Shown one piece after another: positions 1 to 7,606 of a DNA stretch of 35,961 bases (its first letter is position 1; every line of letters begins with the position of its first letter). The notes beneath the pieces are model-generated. The model made no database searches and was not told the DNA's origin. It saw only the letters and a list, made by a program, of their open reading frames with translations. Position numbers and translations under genes: made by a program. Location of the stretch: positions 1 to 35,961 of the forward strand of contig CAMTMP010000038.1 in assembly GCA_947073545.1 (NCBI GenBank), in the 5' to 3' direction. The DNA comes from an uncultured bacterium (lineage in GTDB: Bacteria > Bacillota > Clostridia > Lachnospirales > Lachnospiraceae).

Positions 1-103
1 AAATTGGTAGTAAATTCAGCTTGAAATCCTGCTTGTATGCCCGTAAATCAAGGCTTTTTTGAGATAATCAACCATTTCTAATAAAAAGTTAATAATTCTT
101 TCC

Positions 104-132
104 TTGTTTTTGTCTGGTCTTCAGTATATATT
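104..132 (+). promoter_or_regulatory. candidate sigma-A promoter for the alarmone synthetase gene
   Basis: The -35 box is TTGTTT at 104-109 and the -10 box is TATATT at 127-132, with an exact 17-nt spacer. It lies about 125 bases before the chosen start of the synthetase gene, which leaves a leader carrying a hairpin (168-192). The -35 box is only a partial match, so confidence is moderate. Confidence 0.45.
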
Positions 133-167
133 AGGAAAGTGAAAAGGGGATGTGACAGTTCGGCTCA

Positions 168-192
168 GGACTTTGCATGGGATGCAAAGTTC
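168..192 (+). other. 11-bp hairpin in the leader of the alarmone synthetase gene
   Basis: ACTTTGCAT at 170-178 pairs perfectly with ATGCAAAGT at 182-190 around a GGG loop. A G-T wobble and a G-C pair extend the stem to 168-192. No T-run follows, so it is not a standard terminator. It sits between the candidate promoter and the ribosome site, and could be a protein operator or an RNA structure affecting stability or translation. Confidence 0.5.
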
Positions 193-256
193 GTGAAAAC
201 ATAGTAATTGAAACAGCAGGAAAGCCGAAGGACAAATGTTACCGGAGGACAGACAG

Positions 257-1045
257 ATGAGTGGAAATCCATTTTTCCCATTGGATGAGTTGGGATTTGA
301 CGCCGAGGAGAACCAAATGATGGTTATCCCCAAGGTGGACAAGGAAATTTATGATCAGCGCCGGAAAATGGCGGGGACGATGGTGGACTATAAGGAAATG
401 CGTATGCGTTATAGCTGTGCGATCAAGGAAGTCAGGACGAAGTTCGATGTCTTAAATTCCGAATTTAATGTGAGATATCAGCGCAATCCCATTACTTCCA
501 TCAATTCCCGCTTAAAGAGCAGCGCAAGCATCATGGAGAAGTTGAACCGCAAGGGGCTTTCCTTCACGGTGGAGAATGTGGAAGGAAATCTCTACGACGT
601 GGCAGGAATTCGGGTGGTATGCTCTTATGTGGACGATATTTATGTGCTGGCGCAGGCGCTTTCGCAGCAGGACGACATTACGGTAATCCGCAGGAAGGAT
701 TATATCAGGAAACCGAAGCCAAACGGCTACCGCAGCTACCATATGATTGTGAGCGTGCCAGTATTCTTCTCGGATCAGACGAGGGAGATGGCGGTGGAGG
801 TGCAGATTCGCACGATTGCCATGGATTTTTGGGCCAGTCTGGAGCACCAGCTCAAATATAAGCAGGAGGTGCCCAACCAGGCGGAGATTGTGCGCAGTCT
901 GACTGTATGTGCGGAGCAGATCGCGGCGATCGACGAGCAGATGTGGCAGGTGCGCCAGCAGATTGAAAGCTCGGAGGATCTGCCGACGGAGGAGGAAATT
1001 CTTTTAGAGAAACTTCGCAAGATTGATATAGCGGTGGGGGAATAA
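257..1045 (+). CDS. small alarmone synthetase (RelA/SpoT-domain GTP pyrophosphokinase, RelQ/YjbM-like)
   Basis: The protein (262 aa) should transfer pyrophosphate from ATP to GDP or GTP to make (p)ppGpp in the cytoplasm. A RelA/SpoT synthetase domain spans about residues 60-203. It shows the nucleotide-binding segment INSRLKSSASI, the metal-binding Asp in YDVAGIRVV (about D114), the G-loop tyrosine motif NGYRSYH and the catalytic Glu in EVQIRT (about E181). There is no HD hydrolase domain and no TGS or ACT region, so it is a stand-alone small synthetase rather than a bifunctional Rel; the acidic C-terminal tail resembles RelQ-type enzymes. The start at 257 has GGAGG eight bases upstream. An in-frame ATG at 236 adds seven residues and also has a fair ribosome site. 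The gene appears monocistronic. Confidence 0.9.
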   Translation: MSGNPFFPLDELGFDAEENQMMVIPKVDKEIYDQRRKMAGTMVDYKEMRMRYSCAIKEVRTKFDVLNSEFNVRYQRNPITSINSRLKSSASIMEKLNRKGLSFTVENVEGNLYDVAGIRVVCSYVDDIYVLAQALSQQDDITVIRRKDYIRKPKPNGYRSYHMIVSVPVFFSDQTREMAVEVQIRTIAMDFWASLEHQLKYKQEVPNQAEIVRSLTVCAEQIAAIDEQMWQVRQQIESSEDLPTEEEILLEKLRKIDIAVGE

Positions 1046-1057
1046 CATAAAAAGTTT

Positions 1058-1072
1058 AAAATACTAAAATAT
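1058..1072 (+). promoter_or_regulatory. candidate operator, copy 1 (motif shared with the ArsR-type regulator leader)
   Basis: AAAATACTAAAATAT lies just upstream of the GH43 promoter. It matches 14 of 15 bases of AAAATACTATAATAT at 3955-3969, which lies at the start of the regulator's own transcript. A shared site is what an autoregulated local regulator would produce. Both copies sit in AT-rich DNA, so chance similarity is possible. Confidence 0.3.
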
Positions 1073-1095
1073 TTTATGAAAATTTAAAATAATTA

Positions 1096-1124
1096 TTGAA
1101 TATGAGACGGCTCTCTGTTATAGT
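1096..1124 (+). promoter_or_regulatory. sigma-A promoter for the GH43 gene
   Basis: TTGAAT at 1096-1101 and TATAGT at 1119-1124 are separated by exactly 17 nt. The promoter lies about 50 bases before the GH43 start. A candidate operator (1058-1072) sits immediately upstream. Confidence 0.65.
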
Positions 1125-1175
1125 TTTATTTAGAAAGAATGTCAGACTTTGACGGAACAGAAACGGAGGGTTAAT

Positions 1176-2822
1176 ATGAGAAGGAAAAGATGGTCGGCTC
1201 TGGGGATAAGTGTCCTTCTGGCAGCAGGCCTTGCGGCTTGCGGCTCATTGCAGGGTACGCAGACGGCGGAGAGAGGGGATGTGGGCGCACAGACGCAGGG
1301 GAACGGTGAAATGGAAAACGAGACGGCGGAGCAGGAGATCGAAGTGGGAGAACTGCCGGCAGATTTGGACTTTACGGTAAACTATGACGGGATCAAGACA
1401 GTGAAGATCGAGGCGGGCGTCAGTGTCCACGATCCTTCTATCTACAAGGCGGACGGTAAGTATTACATATTTGGTTCCCATATGTCCACGGCGGTATCGG
1501 AAGATCTGCGCACATGGACGTCTCTGGGGGACGGTTACAAGGTGAAGGATCAGATTTATTATGAACTGATGGCAAACGAGGAGGCGTTCGCCTACTCCGG
1601 CAGCAAGAAGAGTCTGATACCCACGGACGACAGGGCGTGGCATGTGTGGGCGCCGGACGTGATTTACAATGAGGAGACGGGGCTGTACTATCTGTATTTC
1701 TGCACCACTTCCACATGGAACGCGTCGAACCTGTGCTACGCGACCAGCGAAAGCATCGAGGGTCCTTATGAGTGGAAAGGCGCGCTGATTTACTCCGGTT
1801 TTACGGCGGAGACGCTGGACGCGACGGACGTGACGGAGTATGTTGACAGGGACACCGCGAAAGACAGATACATCAAAAAGAGCAACGAATATAATTTCAA
1901 CAAATATCCCAACGCCATTGACCCTACCGTGCTTTACGACGGGGAGGGCAGGTTGTGGATGGTTTATGGTTCTTGGTCGGGCGGCATGTACCTTCTGGAG
2001 TTGGACAAGGCGACCGGCGAGGTGATCCATCCCGAGGAGGATGAGGCGAACCGGGTAGACCCTTATTTTGGGAAGCGGCTGATTGGCGGCAACCACAGCT
2101 CGATCGAGGCGCCTTATATTCTCTATGACGAGGAGAGCGGCTATTATTACCTCTTTGTCTCTTACGGCGGTTTGGCGAGAGAGGGCGGTTATCAGATTCG
2201 TGTGTTCCGCTCCGAGACCATAGACGGTGATTATGTGGATATGAACGGAGAATACCCCATGGACACGAACAACCCGGAGCATTATCCTTACGGGCTGAAG
2301 CTGTCGGGCAACTATTTCCTGCCGAGTCTTGAGATGGCGTACATGGCTACCGGACATAACTCTGCTTTTATTGATGAGGATGGAAAGAAATATGTGGTGA
2401 ACCACACCCGTTTTGACAATAAGACAGAGGAGCATGAGCCGAGAGTGCATCAGTTTATCGTTAACGAGGAAGGATGGCCCTGTATGCTGCCCTACGCGAC
2501 GGACGGCGAGACGGTGTCAGAGAGCGGCTATGACAAGAGCGCGGTGGCAGGCAGATATTATGTGATCAATCAGGGAACCGCCATCGACGCGGAAATTGCA
2601 CAGCCATTTATTCTGTATCTGGATGAGAGCGGACAGGTGTATGGTGACGGCGTGGAAGGAAGCTGGGAGATGAAGGACGGCACCTGCTATATGAAGGTGT
2701 CCTATGACGGCAAGAATTACAGCGGCGTATTCTGCCAGATGAACGACGAGGCGGGGATGCAGGTTATGTCCTTCAGCGCGGTAGGCGGCAACGAGAGCGT
2801 CTGGGGCGTGAAGTACGAGTGA
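1176..2822 (+). CDS. GH43 family lipoprotein, endo-1,5-alpha-L-arabinanase-like
   Basis: This is a probable cell-surface lipoprotein (548 aa) that hydrolyses alpha-1,5-arabinan or a related arabinoside. The N-terminus has a signal peptide with lipobox LAAC, so Cys22 should be lipid-modified and anchored. An acidic linker follows. The five-bladed beta-propeller of GH43 begins near residue 80, with catalytic base D86 in VHDPS, pKa-modulating D249 in AIDPT and general acid E311 in SSIEAPY. The last ~90 residues (from VAGRYYVIN) resemble the C-terminal beta domain of two-domain arabinanases. An in-frame TTG at 1149 exists, but the ATG at 1176 has GGAGGG five bases upstream and gives a proper signal peptide. 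The convergent ArsR-type regulator may control it. Substrate is inferred from the family. Confidence 0.88.
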   Translation: MRRKRWSALGISVLLAAGLAACGSLQGTQTAERGDVGAQTQGNGEMENETAEQEIEVGELPADLDFTVNYDGIKTVKIEAGVSVHDPSIYKADGKYYIFGSHMSTAVSEDLRTWTSLGDGYKVKDQIYYELMANEEAFAYSGSKKSLIPTDDRAWHVWAPDVIYNEETGLYYLYFCTTSTWNASNLCYATSESIEGPYEWKGALIYSGFTAETLDATDVTEYVDRDTAKDRYIKKSNEYNFNKYPNAIDPTVLYDGEGRLWMVYGSWSGGMYLLELDKATGEVIHPEEDEANRVDPYFGKRLIGGNHSSIEAPYILYDEESGYYYLFVSYGGLAREGGYQIRVFRSETIDGDYVDMNGEYPMDTNNPEHYPYGLKLSGNYFLPSLEMAYMATGHNSAFIDEDGKKYVVNHTRFDNKTEEHEPRVHQFIVNEEGWPCMLPYATDGETVSESGYDKSAVAGRYYVINQGTAIDAEIAQPFILYLDESGQVYGDGVEGSWEMKDGTCYMKVSYDGKNYSGVFCQMNDEAGMQVMSFSAVGGNESVWGVKYE

Positions 2823-2879
2823 GAGAGTGGCTGTACGGAGTCACGGAAAGAAATATATCATTTGCTATTTAACAAAACG

Positions 2880-2911
2880 AAACGCCTGCAGGAGAAATCC
2901 TTCAGGCGTTT
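2880..2911. terminator. bidirectional intrinsic terminator between the GH43 gene and the regulator
   Basis: A 13-bp stem with one mismatch pairs AAACGCCTGCAGG (2880-2892) with CCTTCAGGCGTTT (2899-2911) around a 6-nt loop. T-rich sequence follows on both strands, most clearly on the minus strand. It serves two convergent genes ending at 2822 (+) and 2987 (-). Confidence 0.8.
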
Positions 2912-2986
2912 GTTCTTGTGGTTTGCTGTTGTGCGCAAGAAAGTTGTGTTTATGTATTGACGGTAAAAGCGCTGCCGCGTTCCGGT

Positions 2987-3913
2987 TTACTCGCCCTCCT
3001 CCATGGGTGCGTAATGGATGTTGACTTTGATGTCCTGTCCATAGTTGCCGAAGGTTTTGCCGAAGATGGTCAGCCCGCCCACATGTTCCGCGTCGTCGTC
3101 TACGGCAAGGCGGAAACGGAGACTGCTGCGGTAATCCAGATGGAAACTGTCGATCGTCACGTCGGAGATTTTCAGGCCGTCAATAAAGGTGCCCTTCCGG
3201 TTAATGACAAGAAGCTTGAGCAGTCCGTATTGGTTCCAGTTGGGGAACCACCAGTCGGGGGTAAAGAGTCCGCGGGAATCGCCGAAATCCCCCGGCGAGA
3301 GCCAGTTGCCGATACACACGTCGTTTAAGTAAAAGGAGATATCGGAGGGCCAGACGTTGTTGACGCCGGGTGCCTCGGAGCTCAATTCTGCCGAAATCGT
3401 AAGCTGCGTGATTTTCTGGAAGCTGGGGATAAAGTTAGGAATGTTGTACTCCACAAACCCCTTGGTAAACCAGAGAATATCCGCGCTGTAGCGGTCGGGA
3501 TGGTCAAAATAGCGGGAATCATCCACTTCACCGATGATGGCCTTATCCGAGGCGAGGCCGCAGGTAGGGCAGATGCGATAGACGGAATAGTGGCCTACTT
3601 TGATATCCGTGCTGTATACATTTAAAATATCTTCCTGCCGCTCTAAGTCAATCAGGATTTTGTCCAGATGAACCGAGCAGATCTTCTGATTGCCGTGGCC
3701 GGCGGACTCACTTGAAATGGAAATCAGCCCGCAGCTTTCCAGTTTTTTAATATGACTGGTCAGCGCACCGTTTGTGATATTCAGGCGGGAGGCCAGCTCA
3801 TTCATGCTCATGCTGTTGTTATCCAGTAAAATATTTAAAATTTCAATTCGGACATCGGAGCCGAGCGCTTTAAAAATATCCAAACCGTCTGAAAGTGAAG
3901 TGATGTGCAGCAA
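2987..3913 (-). CDS. ArsR-type winged-helix regulator with a large C-terminal domain
   Basis: The protein (308 aa) starts with an ArsR-like winged helix-turn-helix at about residues 10-75: FKALGSDVRIEILNIL, then MNELASRLNITNGALTSHI as the recognition region. The remaining ~220 residues are unusual for ArsR proteins. They contain a CPTCG pair and an aromatic-rich, beta-rich region that could bind a sugar or other ligand, which fits the convergent GH43 lipoprotein. I do not recognise this domain. The start is a TTG at 3911-3913 with a strong GGGGAGG site eight bases upstream; no ATG is better placed. A consensus promoter (3977-4005) and a possible operator at +1 suggest autoregulation. The target genes are an inference from position. 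Confidence 0.8.
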   Translation of the reverse strand: MLHITSLSDGLDIFKALGSDVRIEILNILLDNNSMSMNELASRLNITNGALTSHIKKLESCGLISISSESAGHGNQKICSVHLDKILIDLERQEDILNVYSTDIKVGHYSVYRICPTCGLASDKAIIGEVDDSRYFDHPDRYSADILWFTKGFVEYNIPNFIPSFQKITQLTISAELSSEAPGVNNVWPSDISFYLNDVCIGNWLSPGDFGDSRGLFTPDWWFPNWNQYGLLKLLVINRKGTFIDGLKISDVTIDSFHLDYRSSLRFRLAVDDDAEHVGGLTIFGKTFGNYGQDIKVNIHYAPMEEGE

Positions 3914-3954
3914 GTGTGTATCCTCCCCAAAAGCAAAGACTTTTATATTTTGAT

Positions 3955-3969
3955 AAAATACTATAATAT
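3955..3969 (-). promoter_or_regulatory. candidate operator, copy 2, at the regulator's transcription start
   Basis: AAAATACTATAATAT (read on the plus strand) matches the site before the GH43 promoter in 14 of 15 bases. It lies inside a larger TGATA...TATCA dyad at 3951-3971. The regulator's -10 box is at 3977-3982, so the site covers about +1 to +20, a typical repressor position. Confidence 0.35.
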
Positions 3970-3976
3970 CAGATAA

Positions 3977-4005
3977 ATTATATACAAAAAAAGGTAATTA
4001 GTCAA
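3977..4005 (-). promoter_or_regulatory. sigma-A promoter for the ArsR-type regulator
   Basis: On the minus strand TTGACT (4000-4005) and TATAAT (3977-3982) are separated by exactly 17 nt, close to perfect consensus. It lies about 65 bases before the TTG start of the regulator. Confidence 0.75.
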
Positions 4006-4074
4006 TTATGTTAAATAATTTATACAAATAATACAGAAAAAAAGCAAAAATAGTTTATGTTTTTTAATAAAAGA

Positions 4075-4098
4075 ACACGGCCTCCGAAGAAACCGTGT
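4075..4098 (-). terminator. intrinsic terminator of the symporter gene with a UUCG tetraloop
   Basis: On the minus strand ACACGG pairs with CCGTGT. The inner TTTC/GAGG bases also pair (two wobbles) and close a stable C(UUCG)G tetraloop. The stem is followed by TCTTTTATTAAAAAA. It lies about 35 bases after the symporter stop codon. Confidence 0.8.
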
Positions 4099-4133
4099 GT
4101 TTATGCGTATAAATATTTTAGAGAAAGCAGCGT

Positions 4134-5660
4134 TTACTTTGCGTTTACTTCATCAAAGACGCGTACTAGATTGTCATCCGGCGCTTTGGTAAACAGAGAT
4201 ACCGCAACATTTACAACTAGGGCGATGACGAAAGCGGGCAGCAGCTCGTAGATCGCGAACGCGCCGCCAAGTTTTGCAATGCCGTATTTCCAGACAAACA
4301 CCATGACGCCGCCCGCGATCATACCGGCTAGCGCGCCCTGCTTGTTGGAACGTTTCCAGAACAGTGCGAGAAGCACCACAGGGCCGAATGCAGCGCCGAA
4401 GCCTGCCCATGCAAAGGATACGATGCCGAAGATGGAGCTGTCGGGGTTCTGCGCGATAAAGACCGCGATCAGGGAGAGGGTGATAACGGTCATTCTAGCG
4501 ATCAGCAGAGAAGTTTTCGGGTCCAGCTTTTTCTTGCCGAAGTCCTGTACCAGATTCTGGGAAATGCTGGACGCAGCCGCCAGAAGTTGGGAATCTGCGG
4601 TGGACATGGTTGCCGCCAGAATACCGGCCAGAATCACGCCTGCGATCAATGCGGGGATCATGCCATAGCCGCTGAGCACGGAGGCGATCTGGATGATCAC
4701 CGTCTCGGAATTGCTGCCTTCCAGTACGGGAATGATACCGGTTTGAGAGAGACTGTAGCCCACCACGCCGATCAGCACGGCGATGAACATGGAGATGACC
4801 ACCCACACGGTGGCAATTCTTCTGGACAGATTCAGTTTCTTTTCCTCCTCGATCGCCATGAAGCGGAGCAGGATGTGGGGCATACCGAAATAGCCCAGTC
4901 CCCATGCCAGCGTGGATACAATCATAAGAGGCGTATAGGGAGTGGATGTGCCGGTCCGTGCAGAATAGCTCTGTACCAGACTGAAATAGCCGGGAAGACC
5001 GCTTACAGCGTCTGCAACGCTGCAGAAACCTCCTGTCACCACAGCGCCGAAGCCGACCACAATGAGCAGGGCGATACTCATGGTGATGCCCTGGATCAGA
5101 TCGGTGGTGCTCACGGCGAGAAAGCCGCCGAGGGTGCAGTAGATAACAATGACGGCCGCGCTTAAGAGCATGGCGGTGATATAATCCATACCGAAAAGCG
5201 TACTGAAAAGTTTGCCGCAGGCGGCAAAGCCGGAGGCCGTGTAGGGCACGAAGAAAACGACGATGATCAAAGCGGCGATACAGGTCAGGAAATGCTTGTC
5301 GTCGCCGTATCTTTTTGCAAAAAACTCGGGGATGGTAAAGGAACCGATCCGGCTGGAGTAGCGGCGGATCCGTCTGGATACGAGAAGCCAGTTTAAGTAA
5401 GTGCCGATGGCAAGACCGATCGCGGTCCATCCCACTTCCGCAAGGCCAGCGATATAGGCAAGGCCCGGCAGACCCATCAGGAGATAGCTGCTCATATCGG
5501 AGGCTTCCGCGCTCATAGCGGTAACCAGCGGGCCGAGTTTACGGCCGCCAAGATAAAACTCTGCGGCCTGCGTGTTTTTTTTGGAATAAGTGATACCAAT
5601 GTAAATCATTATGCCAAGATAAGCGATAATGGCAATGATAATACAAATCTGCGATGTCAT
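4134..5660 (-). CDS. putP: sodium/proline symporter (SSS family, PutP-like)
   Basis: A polytopic membrane protein (508 aa) of the sodium:solute symporter family, which imports proline or a similar substrate with Na+. About 13 hydrophobic helices are visible. Family hallmarks include the N-terminal EFYLGGRKLGPLVTAMSAEASDMSSYLLMG, the conserved GLPG, and ILAATMSTADSQLLAAASSISQN in the middle. Length fits PutP (about 500 aa). The start at 5660 (ATGACATC) has GAGGAGG six to seven bases upstream; an in-frame TTG at 5675 runs through that ribosome site and is rejected. The gene has its own promoter (5714-5742) and terminator (4075-4098), so it is monocistronic. Proline is the best guess, but other SSS substrates cannot be excluded. 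Confidence 0.9.
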   Translation of the reverse strand: MTSQICIIIAIIAYLGIMIYIGITYSKKNTQAAEFYLGGRKLGPLVTAMSAEASDMSSYLLMGLPGLAYIAGLAEVGWTAIGLAIGTYLNWLLVSRRIRRYSSRIGSFTIPEFFAKRYGDDKHFLTCIAALIIVVFFVPYTASGFAACGKLFSTLFGMDYITAMLLSAAVIVIYCTLGGFLAVSTTDLIQGITMSIALLIVVGFGAVVTGGFCSVADAVSGLPGYFSLVQSYSARTGTSTPYTPLMIVSTLAWGLGYFGMPHILLRFMAIEEEKKLNLSRRIATVWVVISMFIAVLIGVVGYSLSQTGIIPVLEGSNSETVIIQIASVLSGYGMIPALIAGVILAGILAATMSTADSQLLAAASSISQNLVQDFGKKKLDPKTSLLIARMTVITLSLIAVFIAQNPDSSIFGIVSFAWAGFGAAFGPVVLLALFWKRSNKQGALAGMIAGGVMVFVWKYGIAKLGGAFAIYELLPAFVIALVVNVAVSLFTKAPDDNLVRVFDEVNAK

Positions 5661-5713
5661 AGTGATCCTCCTCAACTTTTACTTTAGTCTGTTAATTAGT
5701 TAAATCTTTTGCT

Positions 5714-5742
5714 ATTATAGCGGGTTTAGGGAAAATACGCAA
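5714..5742 (-). promoter_or_regulatory. putP: sigma-A promoter for the symporter gene
   Basis: On the minus strand TTGCGT (5737-5742) and TATAAT (5714-5719) are separated by 17 nt. The -10 is perfect and the -35 matches in the first three bases. It lies about 55 bases before the start codon. Confidence 0.65.
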
Positions 5743-5795
5743 TAAAAAGTATGGTAAAAACATGCACCAAAAAACATTCACCTCTGGATCATCTA

Positions 5796-5824
5796 TTGAT
5801 TTTGTAGGAAAAATCACATATAAT
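5796..5824 (+). promoter_or_regulatory. sigma-A promoter for the GH3-family gene
   Basis: TTGATT (5796-5801) and TATAAT (5819-5824) have an exact 17-nt spacer. It lies about 60 bases before the GH3 start and diverges from the symporter promoter. Confidence 0.7.
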
Positions 5825-5883
5825 GTCTTTATCTGCACCGTAATTTCGGGAGGGATGCGGTGTGCAATGAGGAGGAGGGTATA

Positions 5884-7542
5884 ATGGGGGTAGGAATAGG
5901 GAAGTCGGATGCAATAGCCCGTTTTGAGGAATTGTGTGGGAATGCTGTGGCGGAACAGGAAAAATTTCTGATGGACAGGCTTGCGGAGAATAAGGACACC
6001 GAGTACGGAAAACTGTTTGGCTTTGACGATATTCATTCGGTAGAGGAGTATCAGAAAGAGCTGCCCATTACTTTTCATTATGATTATGAAGCAATTATCG
6101 AACGGCAGGTAAACGGAGAAGGCGGGCTGCTAACCATGGAGAGGCCCGTGTACTACTGCATCAGCTCCGGCAGTACGGATTCGCCCAAGTATGTGCCGGT
6201 TCTTGAGCAGGATATCCGGAAACAGAAATTTTACTGGCAGGATATGATCCGCGAGACGATCCGCAGGCAGATGCCGGACGCATCGGAGGAAGAACTGTTT
6301 GGTAAGATTTTCCAGATCGGTGAATTTCGCCGTGATTTTATGCCGGACGGCACCATGAGCGGCGTGAGAGCGGGCGCGCTGCACCGCTATCTTGCGTCGA
6401 GGGGCGAATTAGATATGGACTGTTATACATCGCCGGAGGAAGTGATGTTTCCTAAGAATACGCTGGAGGATATGCTCTATGTGAAAGTGCGTTTTGCAAT
6501 GGCATGCAGGGATGTGACGGCGATACACGGCGTATTCGTGAACCGTGTCGTGGAGATTCTGCGGTATGTGGCGGATAATTGGGACGCTTTTTTGACGGAT
6601 ATCGAGACGGGAGAAATCAGCGATTGTTTTCTGGTGAGCCATGACTGGGAAGTTTATCTGAAAGAACATCTTCCGGCAGATCCCGGGAGGGCGGCCGAGC
6701 TTCGTGCCATTCCCCTTGAGGGACTGGAAGACGGGCTGTTAAAGAAAATCTGGCCGAAGATTAAATACGGGCGGTTGATCGGCGGCAGCATGTTTGAGCC
6801 TTATATGGATAAGTTCCGGATTTATGCGAAAGACCTGCCGATTCACTATTTTACATATGCGGCGTCCGAAGGCTGTTTTGGCATTGCCAGACACATGGAT
6901 GAGGAGGATGCCTACTATACGCTTCTGCCGGATACCTGTTTCTATGAGTTTGTTTCGGAAACCGGAGAAGGGGAGAAGATACATACGATCCGCGATGTGG
7001 ACGTGGGCTCAAAGTATGAGCTTTTGATCACTACTTTTTCGGGAGCGTACCGTTACGCCATCGGGGATGTGGTGGAAGTAGTCGGTTTTGACGGGCAGGC
7101 GCCGATTGTGCGGGTCTGCTATCGGAAGAGCCAGGTCATCAATATCGCGGATGAAAAAATGAATGTGTGCCAGTTGGAGACCGCCATGCGGAAATTCCAG
7201 TCGAGGGCGGAGTGTACGGCGGAAGGATTCTGCGTGGACGGCGATTACGCGGCACAGAAGCCGCGCTATGTACTATATCTGGAAATGGCGGAAGGGGAGC
7301 TTCCTGAGAATGCGGAAGCAATACTGGACGAATGCCTGATGGAGAGCTGCTTTGGCTATAAGAGGGACAGAGAGCTTGCAGAGCTTGACAGGGTGAAAAT
7401 TCAGGTGATCCCGCAGGGCGGATTCAGGGCTTACGGGAGGTTTATGGCGAAGCTGGGCCACAGCAAGGAGCAGGATAAACCGCTGCGCATTCTTGTGACA
7501 GAAGAGCAGAAGGCGTTTTTTGGAGGCGCGCTCCTGTCTTAG
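5884..7542 (+). CDS. GH3-family acyl-adenylate-forming enzyme (bacterial homologue of auxin-conjugating GH3)
   Basis: This 552-aa protein matches the GH3 branch of the firefly-luciferase-like adenylating superfamily, which in plants joins acids such as auxin or jasmonate to amino acids. Visible motifs are the phosphate-binding loop ISSGSTDSPKYVPV (S94 onward), the second ATP motif YAASEGCFG, the YRYAIGDVVEVVGF segment equivalent to the adenosine-binding YRxGD motif, then a hinge and C-terminal lid domain ending FMAKLGHSKEQDKP. Length is near the plant enzymes (about 570-610). The ATG at 5884 has GGAGGAGG upstream; an earlier in-frame GTG at 5860 overlaps that site. Substrates of bacterial members are poorly known; an acid-amido synthetase or plain acyl-adenylase are both possible. 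It is followed 64 bases later by the methyltransferase gene. Confidence 0.85.
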   Translation: MGVGIGKSDAIARFEELCGNAVAEQEKFLMDRLAENKDTEYGKLFGFDDIHSVEEYQKELPITFHYDYEAIIERQVNGEGGLLTMERPVYYCISSGSTDSPKYVPVLEQDIRKQKFYWQDMIRETIRRQMPDASEEELFGKIFQIGEFRRDFMPDGTMSGVRAGALHRYLASRGELDMDCYTSPEEVMFPKNTLEDMLYVKVRFAMACRDVTAIHGVFVNRVVEILRYVADNWDAFLTDIETGEISDCFLVSHDWEVYLKEHLPADPGRAAELRAIPLEGLEDGLLKKIWPKIKYGRLIGGSMFEPYMDKFRIYAKDLPIHYFTYAASEGCFGIARHMDEEDAYYTLLPDTCFYEFVSETGEGEKIHTIRDVDVGSKYELLITTFSGAYRYAIGDVVEVVGFDGQAPIVRVCYRKSQVINIADEKMNVCQLETAMRKFQSRAECTAEGFCVDGDYAAQKPRYVLYLEMAEGELPENAEAILDECLMESCFGYKRDRELAELDRVKIQVIPQGGFRAYGRFMAKLGHSKEQDKPLRILVTEEQKAFFGGALLS

Positions 7543-7606
7543 CGTGGGTGAAGCCGGTGCGGGAAATGAGATGGCGCGGGATCGGGTATGCGCCGTGAGG
7601 TAGTAT

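Noticed and set aside
1149..1175. TTG start for the GH43 lipoprotein
   Set aside because: The ATG at 1176 has GGAGGG at ideal spacing and yields a normal lipoprotein signal peptide; the extension would precede it with charged residues.
1245..2450. Long minus-strand open frame (401 codons) opposite the GH43 gene
   Set aside because: It is a mirror of GC-rich codons in a well-supported gene; the product is Arg/His/Val-rich without family motifs, and no ribosome site or promoter supports it.
2918..3328. Plus-strand frame overlapping the ArsR-type regulator
   Set aside because: It lies opposite the regulator's coding sequence and directly after a terminator; the composition is a shadow of the minus-strand gene.
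4495..5430. Long minus-strand frame (311 codons) inside the symporter gene
   Set aside because: It is a different frame of the same strand as putP, with Arg/His-rich nonsense composition; putP has full family motifs.
5661..5675. TTG start for the symporter
   Set aside because: Those codons are the GAGGAGG ribosome site of the ATG at 5660.
5692..6078. Minus-strand frame crossing the putP/GH3 divergent promoters
   Set aside because: It overlaps both promoter regions and the GH3 start, and has no ribosome site or recognisable domain.
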